DNA of 14,521 nt from an uncultured Bacilli bacterium (GCA_947624475.1 CANQKK010000008.1:1-14521); one strand, 5' to 3'; positions 4,635-12,093 are shown, counted from the stretch's first letter. Numbers and translations are program-made. Notes: generated by a model not told the origin, from the letters alone.

Positions 4635-6683
4635 TCACATATTTTCTTTTCGATTTCTCATATCCAGAGTCGCTTCATTAATAGCATCATCGACTGTCTT
4701 AACATCATCCATAATCATACTATATCCGATAGCGGCCCCAAAGCCATATGGAAGTTCTTTGAGATCTTTATAAATTTTTCGCGTGTAGGCAACGACATCT
4801 TTCTCACTGTATCCGACCATATATATTAGGAATTCATTACCATCAGTACGAATAATATCAGTATTAGCCTCTTGATTTACTATTAAAATACTCGCAGCCT
4901 TTTTAATAACAGTGTCGCCCTCTTCGTGACCTTTATTATCATTTATGTACTTAATATTATTTAAATCAACTACTACAAAAGCCTGAGGATAAATAACATT
5001 ATCGTCCCACTCTTTTATTTTGGCATTCAGATAAGTACGATTTTTAAGTGATGTCATCGTATCGATGTACCTTAATTTATTATCATTATTATTCGAAGAT
5101 AAATCTTTTACCTTTTTCCTTTTGAAAATAAATCTTACGAGGAATAATATTAATACAATTACTACAACAACCGAAAAGATGGCAATAAGATTAAAATTAT
5201 CGATCTTTTCATTCGTATTATATTGATACTTTATACTCTCATAACTAATAGATGATACATAGTAACTTAGCATTTGACTAAAGATAGCATTTTTATTTAC
5301 ATCTCTTATTGCAAAATCATACTCATAAGGAAGAATTCCACTATAGACAATATTATAATTTCCAAATTTAGAATTTTTATAATAATTATACGTATCTTTA
5401 TCGATCACAATAATAGAAGAAGAGTTACTACTTCGAAGCAAACTATCAGTATTATTATAAACTTTTGCCTTAATATTATTAGCAGAAGCTAAATCATCTA
5501 GATAACTATTTTTAATCGTTTTTATATCGTAACCAGATAGACCTTTGATAGAATTTATTGTAAAATTATCTTTCGATAAGACGACATATTCTTCCTTAAA
5601 TAATGATGGCGTATGAATAATATCGATATTCAAATTATCAGTACTAAAGTTAGCAAAGACAACATCTAACTTACCACTAGAAAAGTCTTGTCTCAATTTT
5701 TCAATACTATCATAGTAAATTACTTGAAAGTCGACGTCGAATAAACTCTCGAAGCCATTAATATAGTTTGATAAATTTCCAACTAATTTTCCATCATCTT
5801 CGCTTTCAAATGGCATATAATTAATATATCCTACATTATATGGACTAGCATTATATTCCATTCTATCGGCTTCACTTATTTTTTTGTCCGCAAAAAATTC
5901 ATTTAAGAAATTTTCTTTATATGAAGAAGATTGTACATCATCCTTAAATTGAAGATAATACTTCTTCATGATATTCAGTAGCGTCTTATCCTCAACTTTC
6001 AAAATATATTTTTTGGATATATCCGTGAGATGAAAAATAATATTTAAGTTGTTCTCTAAAATAAAATCTACATACATATTATATGGAATAAGAGCATATT
6101 TAGCCTCTTTGGTATCTACGTCCTTATCATCTTCCTCTGGAAATTCACTTTTAATATCATCGATATTCTTTTTAGGAGTAAATGATACGTTTTTAGCGTC
6201 TTCCAAATAATTGGAAGCAAGTCCAATATCATCTTCTAAAACCATAATATTAATGTCTTCGATATCTCTTATATAATCGATAGTTTTTTCAGCAGAAGAT
6301 ACTAGGACATAATAGTCTTCATAGAGAAGAATATCTTTATCAGTAAGAGTAGTATTATTACTTACTACTTGAAAAGAAGTCGGCTTTAAATCTTTAGGAT
6401 TAGAAGACGAATATGATACTTTATTAAAATTGATTCCATATTTAATTGTAAAATCATCTAAAAAATCAAATATGACACCACTACCATTTTTCCCATATAT
6501 AGGTATATCATTATAGACACTGACATCTAAAACATTATTAGTATTATCATTTAACCACTTTTTCTCGAGAAGAGAAAAACTAGAGTCATCTTTACTATAG
6601 TTTAAAATAAAGATACCCAGCAAAACGACAAAAATAATTCCGGCGAGAATGAGAGCAATAATTTTATTATTTCTTTTCTTCAT
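4635..6683 (-). CDS. Membrane sensor with two solute-binding-like domains and a degenerate GGDEF domain
   Basis: This 682-residue protein has an N-terminal anchor (7-28) and two extracytoplasmic modules of the SBP_bac_3 type: about 47-255 and 282-485, the latter with GKLDVVFANF and IKGLSGYDIKTIKNSYLDDL. A second membrane helix (498-521) is followed by a cytoplasmic GGDEF domain (about 538-680). Such proteins normally turn binding of a small molecule into c-di-GMP synthesis. The GGDEF core is recognisable (DTMTSLKNR, VVVDLNNIKYINDNKGH), but the signature reads DGNEF (614-618), with Gly to Asp and Asp to Asn changes at a substrate turn and a metal ligand. No RxxD inhibitory site precedes it. 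Catalysis is therefore doubtful; it may bind GTP or another partner instead. ATG 6683 follows AGGTGA. TGA (4637..4635) is followed two codons later by another TGA before yihY. Confidence 0.87.
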   Translation of the reverse strand: MKKRNNKIIALILAGIIFVVLLGIFILNYSKDDSSFSLLEKKWLNDNTNNVLDVSVYNDIPIYGKNGSGVIFDFLDDFTIKYGINFNKVSYSSSNPKDLKPTSFQVVSNNTTLTDKDILLYEDYYVLVSSAEKTIDYIRDIEDINIMVLEDDIGLASNYLEDAKNVSFTPKKNIDDIKSEFPEEDDKDVDTKEAKYALIPYNMYVDFILENNLNIIFHLTDISKKYILKVEDKTLLNIMKKYYLQFKDDVQSSSYKENFLNEFFADKKISEADRMEYNASPYNVGYINYMPFESEDDGKLVGNLSNYINGFESLFDVDFQVIYYDSIEKLRQDFSSGKLDVVFANFSTDNLNIDIIHTPSLFKEEYVVLSKDNFTINSIKGLSGYDIKTIKNSYLDDLASANNIKAKVYNNTDSLLRSSNSSSIIVIDKDTYNYYKNSKFGNYNIVYSGILPYEYDFAIRDVNKNAIFSQMLSYYVSSISYESIKYQYNTNEKIDNFNLIAIFSVVVVIVLILFLVRFIFKRKKVKDLSSNNNDNKLRYIDTMTSLKNRTYLNAKIKEWDDNVIYPQAFVVVDLNNIKYINDNKGHEEGDTVIKKAASILIVNQEANTDIIRTDGNEFLIYMVGYSEKDVVAYTRKIYKDLKELPYGFGAAIGYSMIMDDVKTVDDAINEATLDMRNRKENM

Positions 6684-6693
6684 GGTAACTCAC

Positions 6694-7155
6694 CTAACTT
6701 TTTACCCAAGAAATGTCTTCGAGACTATGATGCTTGTTTCCGGTAATGACGGTATCCTCTTCTTCTCCTTCCCACTTTAGAAAGTAAGAAAAATCATAAA
6801 AAGATCGTTCTTCCTCAGAATAATTATCTAGCGTCGACTTCGCTATTTCTTTGGCTTTGTCAGCACTCGTATCGCTCTTTAGAACAATTGTCGTATAGAC
6901 GATTTTCCCCTGAAGACGAACCGACGCTTCCTCTGCTAGTCCAGTTTCCATTATCTCTTCTTCGACGCCATCATAGACATCACTTGCTAATTTAACATCC
7001 TCGATACCATCTAATCTATTTCCATATTTATTAGATGACCCTCCTAGTAACATCTCTAAAAAGATGATCAAAAGGATAATAAATAGCACTAAGGTAAGGA
7101 CAATTACAATTGTCAAACCTTTATTTTTATTTATCCAATTTTTAATTCTTTCCAT
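6694..7155 (-). CDS. Single-pass membrane protein of unknown function
   Basis: I do not recognise this 153-residue protein. A basic N-terminus (MERIKNWINKNK) precedes one membrane helix (about 14-37). An acidic extracytoplasmic part follows, with EASVRLQGKIVYTTIVLKSD and DKAKEIAKSTLDNYSEEERS, and a C-terminal FYDFSYFLKWEGEEEDTVIT. The beta-strand plus helix pattern of 80-115 loosely recalls Asp23/YloU-type or AmaP-like envelope proteins, but no diagnostic motif is present. ATG 7155 has AAGGAGAG five bases upstream. It is the first gene of an operon with the GGDEF-type sensor (11 bases later) and yihY, and it follows a consensus promoter, so it may work with the sensor at the membrane. Confidence 0.8.
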   Translation of the reverse strand: MERIKNWINKNKGLTIVIVLTLVLFIILLIIFLEMLLGGSSNKYGNRLDGIEDVKLASDVYDGVEEEIMETGLAEEASVRLQGKIVYTTIVLKSDTSADKAKEIAKSTLDNYSEEERSFYDFSYFLKWEGEEEDTVITGNKHHSLEDISWVKS

Positions 7156-7186
7156 TCTAACTCTCCTTCTTATCTAATACAATATT

Positions 7187-7215
7187 ATTATACTATAAAG
7201 GAAAATATTTATCAA
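7187..7215 (-). promoter_or_regulatory. Sigma-A promoter of the membrane protein / sensor / yihY operon
   Basis: TTGATA (7215..7210), 17 bases, TATAAT (7192..7187): near-perfect consensus. The start would be near 7180, giving a 25-base leader that carries the AAGGAGAG site. It lies between sigE and the 153-aa gene, so the operon need not depend on sporulation control. Confidence 0.8.
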
Positions 7216-7255
7216 GATGTTTGGATGTCATTATACATTTAATAGAGTTCGACTT

Positions 7256-7936
7256 TTATAATTTTATTATTGCAGATAGTTTTTTTATAACTTTCTTTTC
7301 GATTCGCGAAATATAAGACTGAGAAATTCCCAGAAGCGAGGCAACTTCCTTTTGGGTCATTTCTTTTTTACCATTTAATCCGTAGCGAAGTTCGATTATC
7401 TCTCTATCACGATTATTTAGTTTGGACACTTCTCTATATAGTAAATATCTGTCTAGTTCCTTTTCAATTGGTTTAGTTACTAAATCTTGTTCCGTTCCCA
7501 AAACATCTTCGAGATGAAGTTCATTTCCCTCGGAGTCAAAACTTAGACTATCTTCAAAAGATACTTCACTTCTCTTTCTCTTCGTCTTGCGAAGATACAT
7601 TAGTATTTCATTATCGATACACCTAGAGGCATAAGTTGCAAGTTTTATATTTTTATCATTTTGATAAGTATTTACCCCTTTAATTAATCCTATCGTACCA
7701 ATAGATACTAAGTCTTCGAGATCTATTTTAGTATTTTCATATTTTTTAGCCAAAAAAACTACCAGCCTTAAATTATGTTCAATTAATTTATTGCGGGCTT
7801 CCATATCGCCACCTAGAAAGAGATTTACATACTTTTCTTCTTCCTCTTTAGATAGTGGTTCAGGTAATATATCAGTACTCCCAACATAAAATAAATAATT
7901 TAATTTCCGAAATAATTTTTTTAATAACTTTAACAT
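7256..7936 (-). CDS. sigE: RNA polymerase sporulation sigma factor E precursor (pro-sigma-E)
   Basis: This is the early mother-cell sigma factor of endospore formation, made inactive and cut by SpoIIGA. The 226 residues align closely with the Bacillus protein: PLSKEEEEKYVNLFLGGDME, IEHNLRLVVFLAKKYENT, LVSIGTIGLIKGVNTY and KLATYASRCIDNEILMYLRK form region 2 (about 50-120). SEVSFEDSL and DVLGTEQD follow, then region 4 with IIELRYGLNGKKEMTQKEVA and SLLGISQSYISRIEKKVIKK (about 178-219). The pro-segment MLKLLKKLFRKLNYLFY ends just before VGSTDILPEPLS. It is about 17 residues, shorter than the 27 of B. subtilis, but keeps the amphipathic basic character. ATG 7936 lies one base after the spoIIGA stop, behind AAAGGAAG. 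The usual neighbour sigG is not adjacent. Confidence 0.96.
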   Translation of the reverse strand: MLKLLKKLFRKLNYLFYVGSTDILPEPLSKEEEEKYVNLFLGGDMEARNKLIEHNLRLVVFLAKKYENTKIDLEDLVSIGTIGLIKGVNTYQNDKNIKLATYASRCIDNEILMYLRKTKRKRSEVSFEDSLSFDSEGNELHLEDVLGTEQDLVTKPIEKELDRYLLYREVSKLNNRDREIIELRYGLNGKKEMTQKEVASLLGISQSYISRIEKKVIKKLSAIIKL

Positions 7937-7937
7937 A

Positions 7938-8681
7938 TTATCTTCCTTTCATTATATCTTTATGTAGTATGACATCTACTCCATCAATTAAAATAGGACT
8001 ATCCGAAAAAGAAACTAATACTTCCTTTCGGTACTTCTTTTTATCAATATAGAGACTACTAATTTTTAGACATTTTAACATTCCATGATTATTTATCGTA
8101 CTATACGGGACTAAAAGAAAATTACCATCTCTCTTGTATTTATTAGATACCAAAATTATCGGTCTCTTTTTATAAGGATCGTACAAATTATTTCCCGTAT
8201 CGACAAATCCAGTTAGAGAAAGACTTTCATTATCTTTAAAGTATATGTCAACTTGATAACTATTATTATAAATATCTCTTACCTTTTTCATCTCTTTTAT
8301 ATAGAGAAACATCACCTCGATACTTATAATAATCATAATTAAATAACTTAAAAGATAATTATTACTAACTCTTAAATTAAATAGATACATCGTTCCACCA
8401 ATTAAGGTACTAGTAAGATAAATATAGATAATATTTTTTATTAAATATAAAATATTCTTAAAGCCAAAAGATATTAAACTAATTAGAATAATACTAAGTA
8501 GTTCGATGATTACTCTATTAATACTCGTAAACAAAACAAATGATGATAGACCACCAATTAGAGAAGATAAAATAATTCTCAAAACAGTAGTCTTTCTCTT
8601 TAGAAGAATACTAACCGAGAGAATTACAGTGTAATCGATAATAATATTAAGTAAAAAAAATAAATCAATATATATCTTCAT
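7938..8681 (-). CDS. spoIIGA: Sigma-E processing peptidase SpoIIGA
   Basis: SpoIIGA is the membrane-embedded aspartic protease that removes the pro-sequence of sigma-E after asymmetric septation. The N-terminus MKIYIDLFFLLNIIIDY is typical, followed by about five membrane helices within residues 5-128. The soluble protease part carries SLTGFVDTGNNLYDPYKKRP with catalytic Asp161 and ends with LLVPYSTINNHGML and VDVILHKDIMKG. At 247 residues it is shorter than the B. subtilis protein (about 309), mainly at loops and the C-terminus. One base separates it from sigE, its substrate. The start is fixed by the conserved N-terminus, yet no SD is present; a run of eight T and a TATAAT lie directly upstream, so the message may be leaderless. 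Confidence 0.93.
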   Translation of the reverse strand: MKIYIDLFFLLNIIIDYTVILSVSILLKRKTTVLRIILSSLIGGLSSFVLFTSINRVIIELLSIILISLISFGFKNILYLIKNIIYIYLTSTLIGGTMYLFNLRVSNNYLLSYLIMIIISIEVMFLYIKEMKKVRDIYNNSYQVDIYFKDNESLSLTGFVDTGNNLYDPYKKRPIILVSNKYKRDGNFLLVPYSTINNHGMLKCLKISSLYIDKKKYRKEVLVSFSDSPILIDGVDVILHKDIMKGR

Positions 8682-8687
8682 ATATTG

Positions 8688-8693
8688 ATTATA
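8688..8693 (-). promoter_or_regulatory. TATAAT six bases before the spoIIGA start codon
   Basis: TATAAT at 8693..8688 is followed by CAATAT and then the ATG at 8681, so initiation at the normal distance would fall on the A of the start codon. No -35 is found at 16-18 bases. A Spo0A-box-like TGTCGAT (8715-8721, plus strand; consensus TGTCGAA) lies about 35-40 bases upstream of the start, where activator boxes sit in the spoIIG promoter of Bacillus. The -10 is clear as sequence; activator control is inferred. Confidence 0.45.
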
Positions 8694-8731
8694 AAAAAAA
8701 GAATATAAATTATGTGTCGATTTATATTCTT
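8691..8731 (-). terminator. Terminator of the prepilin gene
   Basis: On the minus strand a perfect 12-pair stem, AAGAATATAAAT / ATTTATATTCTT (8731..8720 with 8710..8699), with a 9-base loop, runs into eight T. This is a textbook intrinsic terminator. The stem begins within the TAA stop of the pilin gene (8732..8730), and its T-run overlaps the TATAAT in front of spoIIGA. Confidence 0.85.
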
Positions 8732-8954
8732 AATTAATAAAATCAAATAAATTAGTTTCATCTCCGGAGCAACTTCCCTCTCCTACTTTTTCTCCTTTGA
8801 CATATTCTTCTCCAGAAATACTGCATCCCATCTTGGTAATAGCATCCTGTAGGTATCCACCAAATACTTTAACAGCGGCAATTGCAAGTACAGTAATAAG
8901 CGATATAATAAGCACATACTCGATAAGTGTTTGACCTTTTCTATTTAACCCCAT
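8730..8954 (-). CDS. Flp-like type IV prepilin
   Basis: This 74-residue protein has the prepilin signature MGLNRKG / QTLIEYVLIISLITVLAIAA: a short basic leader ending in Gly7, a hydrophobic helix, and Glu at mature position 5. This fits the small Flp/Fap (type IVb, class III signal) pilins that build thin adhesion pili or pseudopili after cleavage by a prepilin peptidase. The C-terminal part is polar and has two Cys (MGCSISGEE, GSCSGDE) that could form a disulfide. AGGAGG lies eight bases before ATG 8954. The gene is monocistronic, with its own terminator. No pilus ATPase, peptidase or secretin-type genes are in the window, so it is an orphan here. Confidence 0.8.
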   Translation of the reverse strand: MGLNRKGQTLIEYVLIISLITVLAIAAVKVFGGYLQDAITKMGCSISGEEYVKGEKVGEGSCSGDETNLFDFIN

Positions 8955-8979
8955 AGCTATTACCTCCTATAATACAACT

Positions 8980-8993
8980 ATATTGTACAATAT
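8980..8993. promoter_or_regulatory. 14-bp perfect palindrome upstream of the prepilin gene
   Basis: ATATTGTACAATAT is a perfect inverted repeat, 26 bases before the pilin ATG and just upstream of a TATTAT (minus strand) that could be the -10. It may be a repressor site. A/T-rich palindromes of this length can also arise by chance. Confidence 0.35.
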
Positions 8994-9053
8994 TTTTAGA
9001 AAGAAAGCAAGAATTTTAAGTACTTTTTTCCTTTTTACCATAAACATCTAATT

Positions 9054-11051
9054 TTAATATTCTATTTTTTCTAAAAACTCTTCTTCCTGCCAAATAGGAA
9101 TTCCTAGGGCTAGCGCTCTATCATATTTACTTCCAGGATTATCTCCTACTACGACGCAAGAAGTTTTCGAACTCACAGAACTAGATACTTTCCCACCTAA
9201 ATTTTCTATTATTTCACTTGCCCTATCTCTCGTTATACTAGTCAAAGTTCCCGTCAAAACAAAAGTTTTTCCTTTAAATTCCTCTTTTTCTTCATAAGAA
9301 GAATCATCGATATACTTCATATTGACATTTAATTTTTTTAATTTATTTATGATATTTATATTTTCTTCGTTCTTAAAATAATCCACAATACTTGTAGCAA
9401 TTATTGGACCAATATCAGGTTTTTTAGTTAATTCATCAGCTCGAGTAGCAATTAAATTATCGATATTTTTATAATTTCGTGCTAAAATTTTAGCCGTCTT
9501 AGCACCAACATTTCGAATCCCTAAACCAAATAACAATTTTTCGAGAGAATTATTTTTACTATTTTCGATAGCATTAGCAAGATTTTCAATTTTTTTCTCA
9601 CCATATCCTTCTAAATTAATAAGTTCTTCTCGGTAACTATTAATATTATATATATCAGTAATATCAGTAATAAATTTTTCATTATACAAATCCTCAATCA
9701 CCGACTCCCCCATACCATCGATATTCATAGCATCCCTACTGGCATAGTGAATAATGTTTTCAATTTTTCGAGCAGGACATAAATCGTTCGGACAATAATA
9801 GTCAGCCTCTTTTTCTTTACGAATAATTCTCGTACCACAAATAGGACATTTATCTATCATATAGAAAGTTTTTTCTTCGCCCGTTCTTCTTTCTTTAATT
9901 GGTTTTACAACTTCTGGAATAACATCTCCAGCCTTCCTTATAATGACGTAGTCTCCTATTCTGATATCTTTATAAATAACATTATCTTCATTATGTAATG
10001 TAGCTCTCGAAATTGTTGACCCTGCTACGCGAACAGGCTCTAAAACAGCATTAGGAGTAATCTTGCCTGTTCTTCCGACTGTAAAGAGAATATCAATTAA
10101 TCTTGTCGATACCTCTTCGGCAGGAAATTTATAAGCCGTAGCCCACTTTGGTACTTTAACTGTATATCCTAATTTATTTTGCGTTTTAATATCATTTACT
10201 TTAATTACAATTCCATCAATATCATAAGGAAGTGAACTTCGCTTTTTTGTCCACTCATCGATATAATCAATTATATCAGTTACATTATCGACTAATTTAT
10301 TTACCTTATAATTAGTAGTAAAACCCAACTCTCTCATAAAATTTAATGCTTCGTAGTGGGTAGTAATACCATAGTCTAAAGGATTGGGCAAATGATATAT
10401 AATACAGTCCAAATCTCTCTTTTTAGTAATATTAGAATCTAAGTTACGAACAGATCCAGAAGCAGCATTTCGGCAATTTTGAAATAGAGATTCGCCCTTT
10501 TTTTCCCGCTCTCTATTTATTTTTTCAAAAGACTCTTTAGAAAGATAAACCTCTCCCCTTACTTCGATATCAATTTCTCTATTTAATACGAGAGGTATCG
10601 ATTTAATTGTCCTTATATTTTCAGTTATATCTTCTCCAGTAGTTCCATCTCCTCTAGTTGCTCCGCGAACGAGTAACCCCTTTTCATAAGTAAGAGAAAT
10701 AGCAAGTCCATCTATCTTTAGTTCACAAACATACTGAGGATGAGCCTCTTTTTGAATCCTCTCATCGAAAGCGCGAACTTCATCTTCATTAAAGACATTT
10801 CCTAAACTGAGCATCGGTATTTTATGAGTTACTTTTTTAAATTTATCTTGAATTTTAGCCCCGACATGTAAAGTTGGACTATTACTACTCCGATACTCGG
10901 GATATCTACTTTCTAGCGATATAAGTTCTCCCATATATCTATCATACTCAGCATCGGTAAGAGTTGGATTATCTTCGAGATAATATTCTTCACTTGCCTT
11001 ATTTAAAATTACTGTAAGTTCTTCGATTCTCTTTTTTGCTTTTTCATTCAT
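9054..11051 (-). CDS. ligA: NAD-dependent DNA ligase LigA
   Basis: LigA seals nicks in DNA during replication and repair using NAD+. The 665-residue protein is full length. It has an N-terminal Ia domain (YYLEDNPTLTDAEYDRY), an adenylation domain with catalytic Lys112 in CELKIDGLAISLTYE, GATRGDGTTGEDITENIRTI and LFTVGRTGKITPNAVLEPVR. A zinc finger follows (CPIC, YYCPNDLCPAR; four Cys), then helix-hairpin-helix repeats (YASRDAMNIDGMGE, FGLGIRNVGAKTAK) and a C-terminal BRCT domain (GKTFVLTGTLTSITRDRASE to the end). I start at ATG 11051. A longer frame from TTG 11096 would put the promoter -35 and -10 inside the gene. GGTGAT serves as SD. pcrA and gatCAB, frequent partners, are not adjacent. No clear terminator follows its TAA. 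Confidence 0.97.
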   Translation of the reverse strand: MNEKAKKRIEELTVILNKASEEYYLEDNPTLTDAEYDRYMGELISLESRYPEYRSSNSPTLHVGAKIQDKFKKVTHKIPMLSLGNVFNEDEVRAFDERIQKEAHPQYVCELKIDGLAISLTYEKGLLVRGATRGDGTTGEDITENIRTIKSIPLVLNREIDIEVRGEVYLSKESFEKINREREKKGESLFQNCRNAASGSVRNLDSNITKKRDLDCIIYHLPNPLDYGITTHYEALNFMRELGFTTNYKVNKLVDNVTDIIDYIDEWTKKRSSLPYDIDGIVIKVNDIKTQNKLGYTVKVPKWATAYKFPAEEVSTRLIDILFTVGRTGKITPNAVLEPVRVAGSTISRATLHNEDNVIYKDIRIGDYVIIRKAGDVIPEVVKPIKERRTGEEKTFYMIDKCPICGTRIIRKEKEADYYCPNDLCPARKIENIIHYASRDAMNIDGMGESVIEDLYNEKFITDITDIYNINSYREELINLEGYGEKKIENLANAIENSKNNSLEKLLFGLGIRNVGAKTAKILARNYKNIDNLIATRADELTKKPDIGPIIATSIVDYFKNEENINIINKLKKLNVNMKYIDDSSYEEKEEFKGKTFVLTGTLTSITRDRASEIIENLGGKVSSSVSSKTSCVVVGDNPGSKYDRALALGIPIWQEEEFLEKIEY

Positions 11052-11066
11052 AGTATCACCATTTAA

Positions 11067-11096
11067 AGTATAACACACATGAAAAAAGAAGGTCAA
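11067..11096 (-). promoter_or_regulatory. Promoter of ligA (extended -10, very short leader)
   Basis: TTGACC (11096..11091), 18 bases, TATACT (11072..11067) with TG one base upstream of the hexamer. Initiation near 11060 leaves only about nine bases before the ATG, just enough to hold GGTGAT. This supports the shorter ligA start. Confidence 0.7.
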
Positions 11097-11330
11097 TATT
11101 ACTTTTCTTAAAATACATAATTAGTAACTACTTTCGAAGTTAAATGTATAAATTTTTAAATTATACTTATTATAATTAATAGATATGTTTTATTAATATT
11201 ATCTTACAAAAACAAATATTTATGTATATTAAATTTCAGTAAAAAATTACCATTCCTTTTAAATAAGGAACTATGAGATAGATAATTTTTACCAAGTATA
11301 TAGATTCCTCTTTCGTCTAAAATATGACTA
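11097..11330. other. A/T-rich divergent intergenic region
   Basis: No gene is found here. It separates ligA (minus) from the surface protein gene (plus). It holds a TATAAT at 11171-11176 and a TATACT at 11162-11167, but neither has a good -35. A short hairpin TTCCTT / AAGGAA lies around 11254-11271. A promoter for the plus-strand gene must lie here, but I cannot choose one. Confidence 0.5.
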
Positions 11331-11336
11331 AGGAGG
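11331..11336 (+). promoter_or_regulatory. Ribosome binding site of the surface protein gene
   Basis: AAGGAGGTGA is a near-perfect match to the 16S 3' end. Ten bases lie between the AGGAGG and the ATG at 11347, including six T. This fixes the start and suggests high expression. Confidence 0.8.
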
Positions 11337-11346
11337 TGAATTTTTT

Positions 11347-12027
11347 ATGAAGAAAAAGTTATTTGCCTTTTTTATGACTCTACTTTTAAGTGCATCACTT
11401 ATTCCAACCGTTTTTGCTGCATCTGATAAATATGGATTAGTAAAAGATATATCTAAATCTGATTCAGTTAAGTCGGGAAATGGAAGTTCATTAGATGTAG
11501 TTATCAGTAATAATGAGACGGCAAATGTAACTATCGATTATGGTAAGAATAGTGGTATTACACTTCAGTATCTATCTTCTAACAGTCAAGGAAGACCTGA
11601 TAATGCTGCTTGGCTAGGTTTTCATATTGATACTCCATCTTCATCAGAAGCAAGAAATGCGAAGTTTTCAGTAAACGGTAGTGACGAAGAAGCAATAGAC
11701 CCCGATGGAGATTATTACTTTGGTATTACTGAAGAAAAACTTAAAACAGCAACTGAAAAGGGAGAGGCTATAACCTACAAGTATGTATTTAAATGGTCGG
11801 AAGAAAATACACAAACTGTAACAGTAAATATTTATCCAAAATTTATTACTCTTAAAAATAAAGCGGGAGATAGTAACCTTTGGACACCTAGCGAATACAC
11901 TAAATATACTCCTAAAGATGAGGCTCCAACAACCGGAGAGACAATACCTACTTTATTTATAGCAATCATTTCGATGACGTTAGGCTTAGGTGCTTATAAT
12001 TTAGTACTAGCAAGTTCTAAAAAATAG
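11347..12027 (+). CDS. Secreted surface protein with degenerate sortase-type anchor
   Basis: The only plus-strand gene. The 226 residues begin with a signal peptide (MKKKLFAFFMTLLLSASLIP, then TVFAAS; cleavage near 24-26). The mature part (about 27-190) has no family that I recognise; it is polar and probably beta-rich (SLDVVISNNETANVTIDYGK, ITYKYVFKW, TQTVTVNIYPKFITLK). The C-terminus has APTTGE (193-198), a hydrophobic helix (about 202-220) and SSKK, the order of a cell-wall sorting signal, but with PTTG in place of LPxTG. It could be anchored by a non-class-A sortase or simply held in the membrane. No sortase gene is in the window. It is monocistronic, with a strong SD and a strong terminator over its stop codon. 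Confidence 0.85.
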   Translation: MKKKLFAFFMTLLLSASLIPTVFAASDKYGLVKDISKSDSVKSGNGSSLDVVISNNETANVTIDYGKNSGITLQYLSSNSQGRPDNAAWLGFHIDTPSSSEARNAKFSVNGSDEEAIDPDGDYYFGITEEKLKTATEKGEAITYKYVFKWSEENTQTVTVNIYPKFITLKNKAGDSNLWTPSEYTKYTPKDEAPTTGETIPTLFIAIISMTLGLGAYNLVLASSKK

Positions 12028-12050
12028 GATAAAACTCCTATTTTTTCCTT
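12019..12050 (+). terminator. Terminator of the surface protein gene
   Basis: An 11-pair stem AAAAAATAGGA / TCCTATTTTTT (12019-12029 with 12036-12046), loop TAAAAC, with T-rich sequence after it. The TAG stop (12025-12027) is inside the left arm. The A-run on the left could allow weaker function on the other strand. Confidence 0.85.
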
Positions 12051-12060
12051 TTTTATTTAG

Positions 12061-12093
12061 AATAACAAAAAGAAACTATTATTTTAGTTTCTT
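12061..12093 (-). terminator. Terminator of the 232-aa gene
   Basis: On the minus strand AAGAAACTA / TAGTTTCTT (12093..12085 with 12078..12070) is a perfect 9-pair stem with loop AAATAA, followed by TTTGTTATT. It shares two bases with the TAA stop at 12094..12092. It faces the terminator of the convergent gene, 24 bases away. Confidence 0.8.

Noticed and set aside
3810..6683. GGDEF-type gene and yihY fused if TGA were Trp
   Set aside because: The two frames are in phase and separated by two TGA codons, but both proteins are complete with family-normal ends, and core genes use TGG throughout. TGA is a stop in the host.
7249..7255. AGTCGAA just after sigE as a Spo0A box
   Set aside because: One mismatch in seven is expected many times by chance in this length, and it is far upstream of a promoter that already has a consensus -35.
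9054..11096. Longer ligA start at TTG 11096
   Set aside because: The extra 15 codons (TFFFHVCYTLNGDT) are the promoter region and have no match to LigA N-termini.
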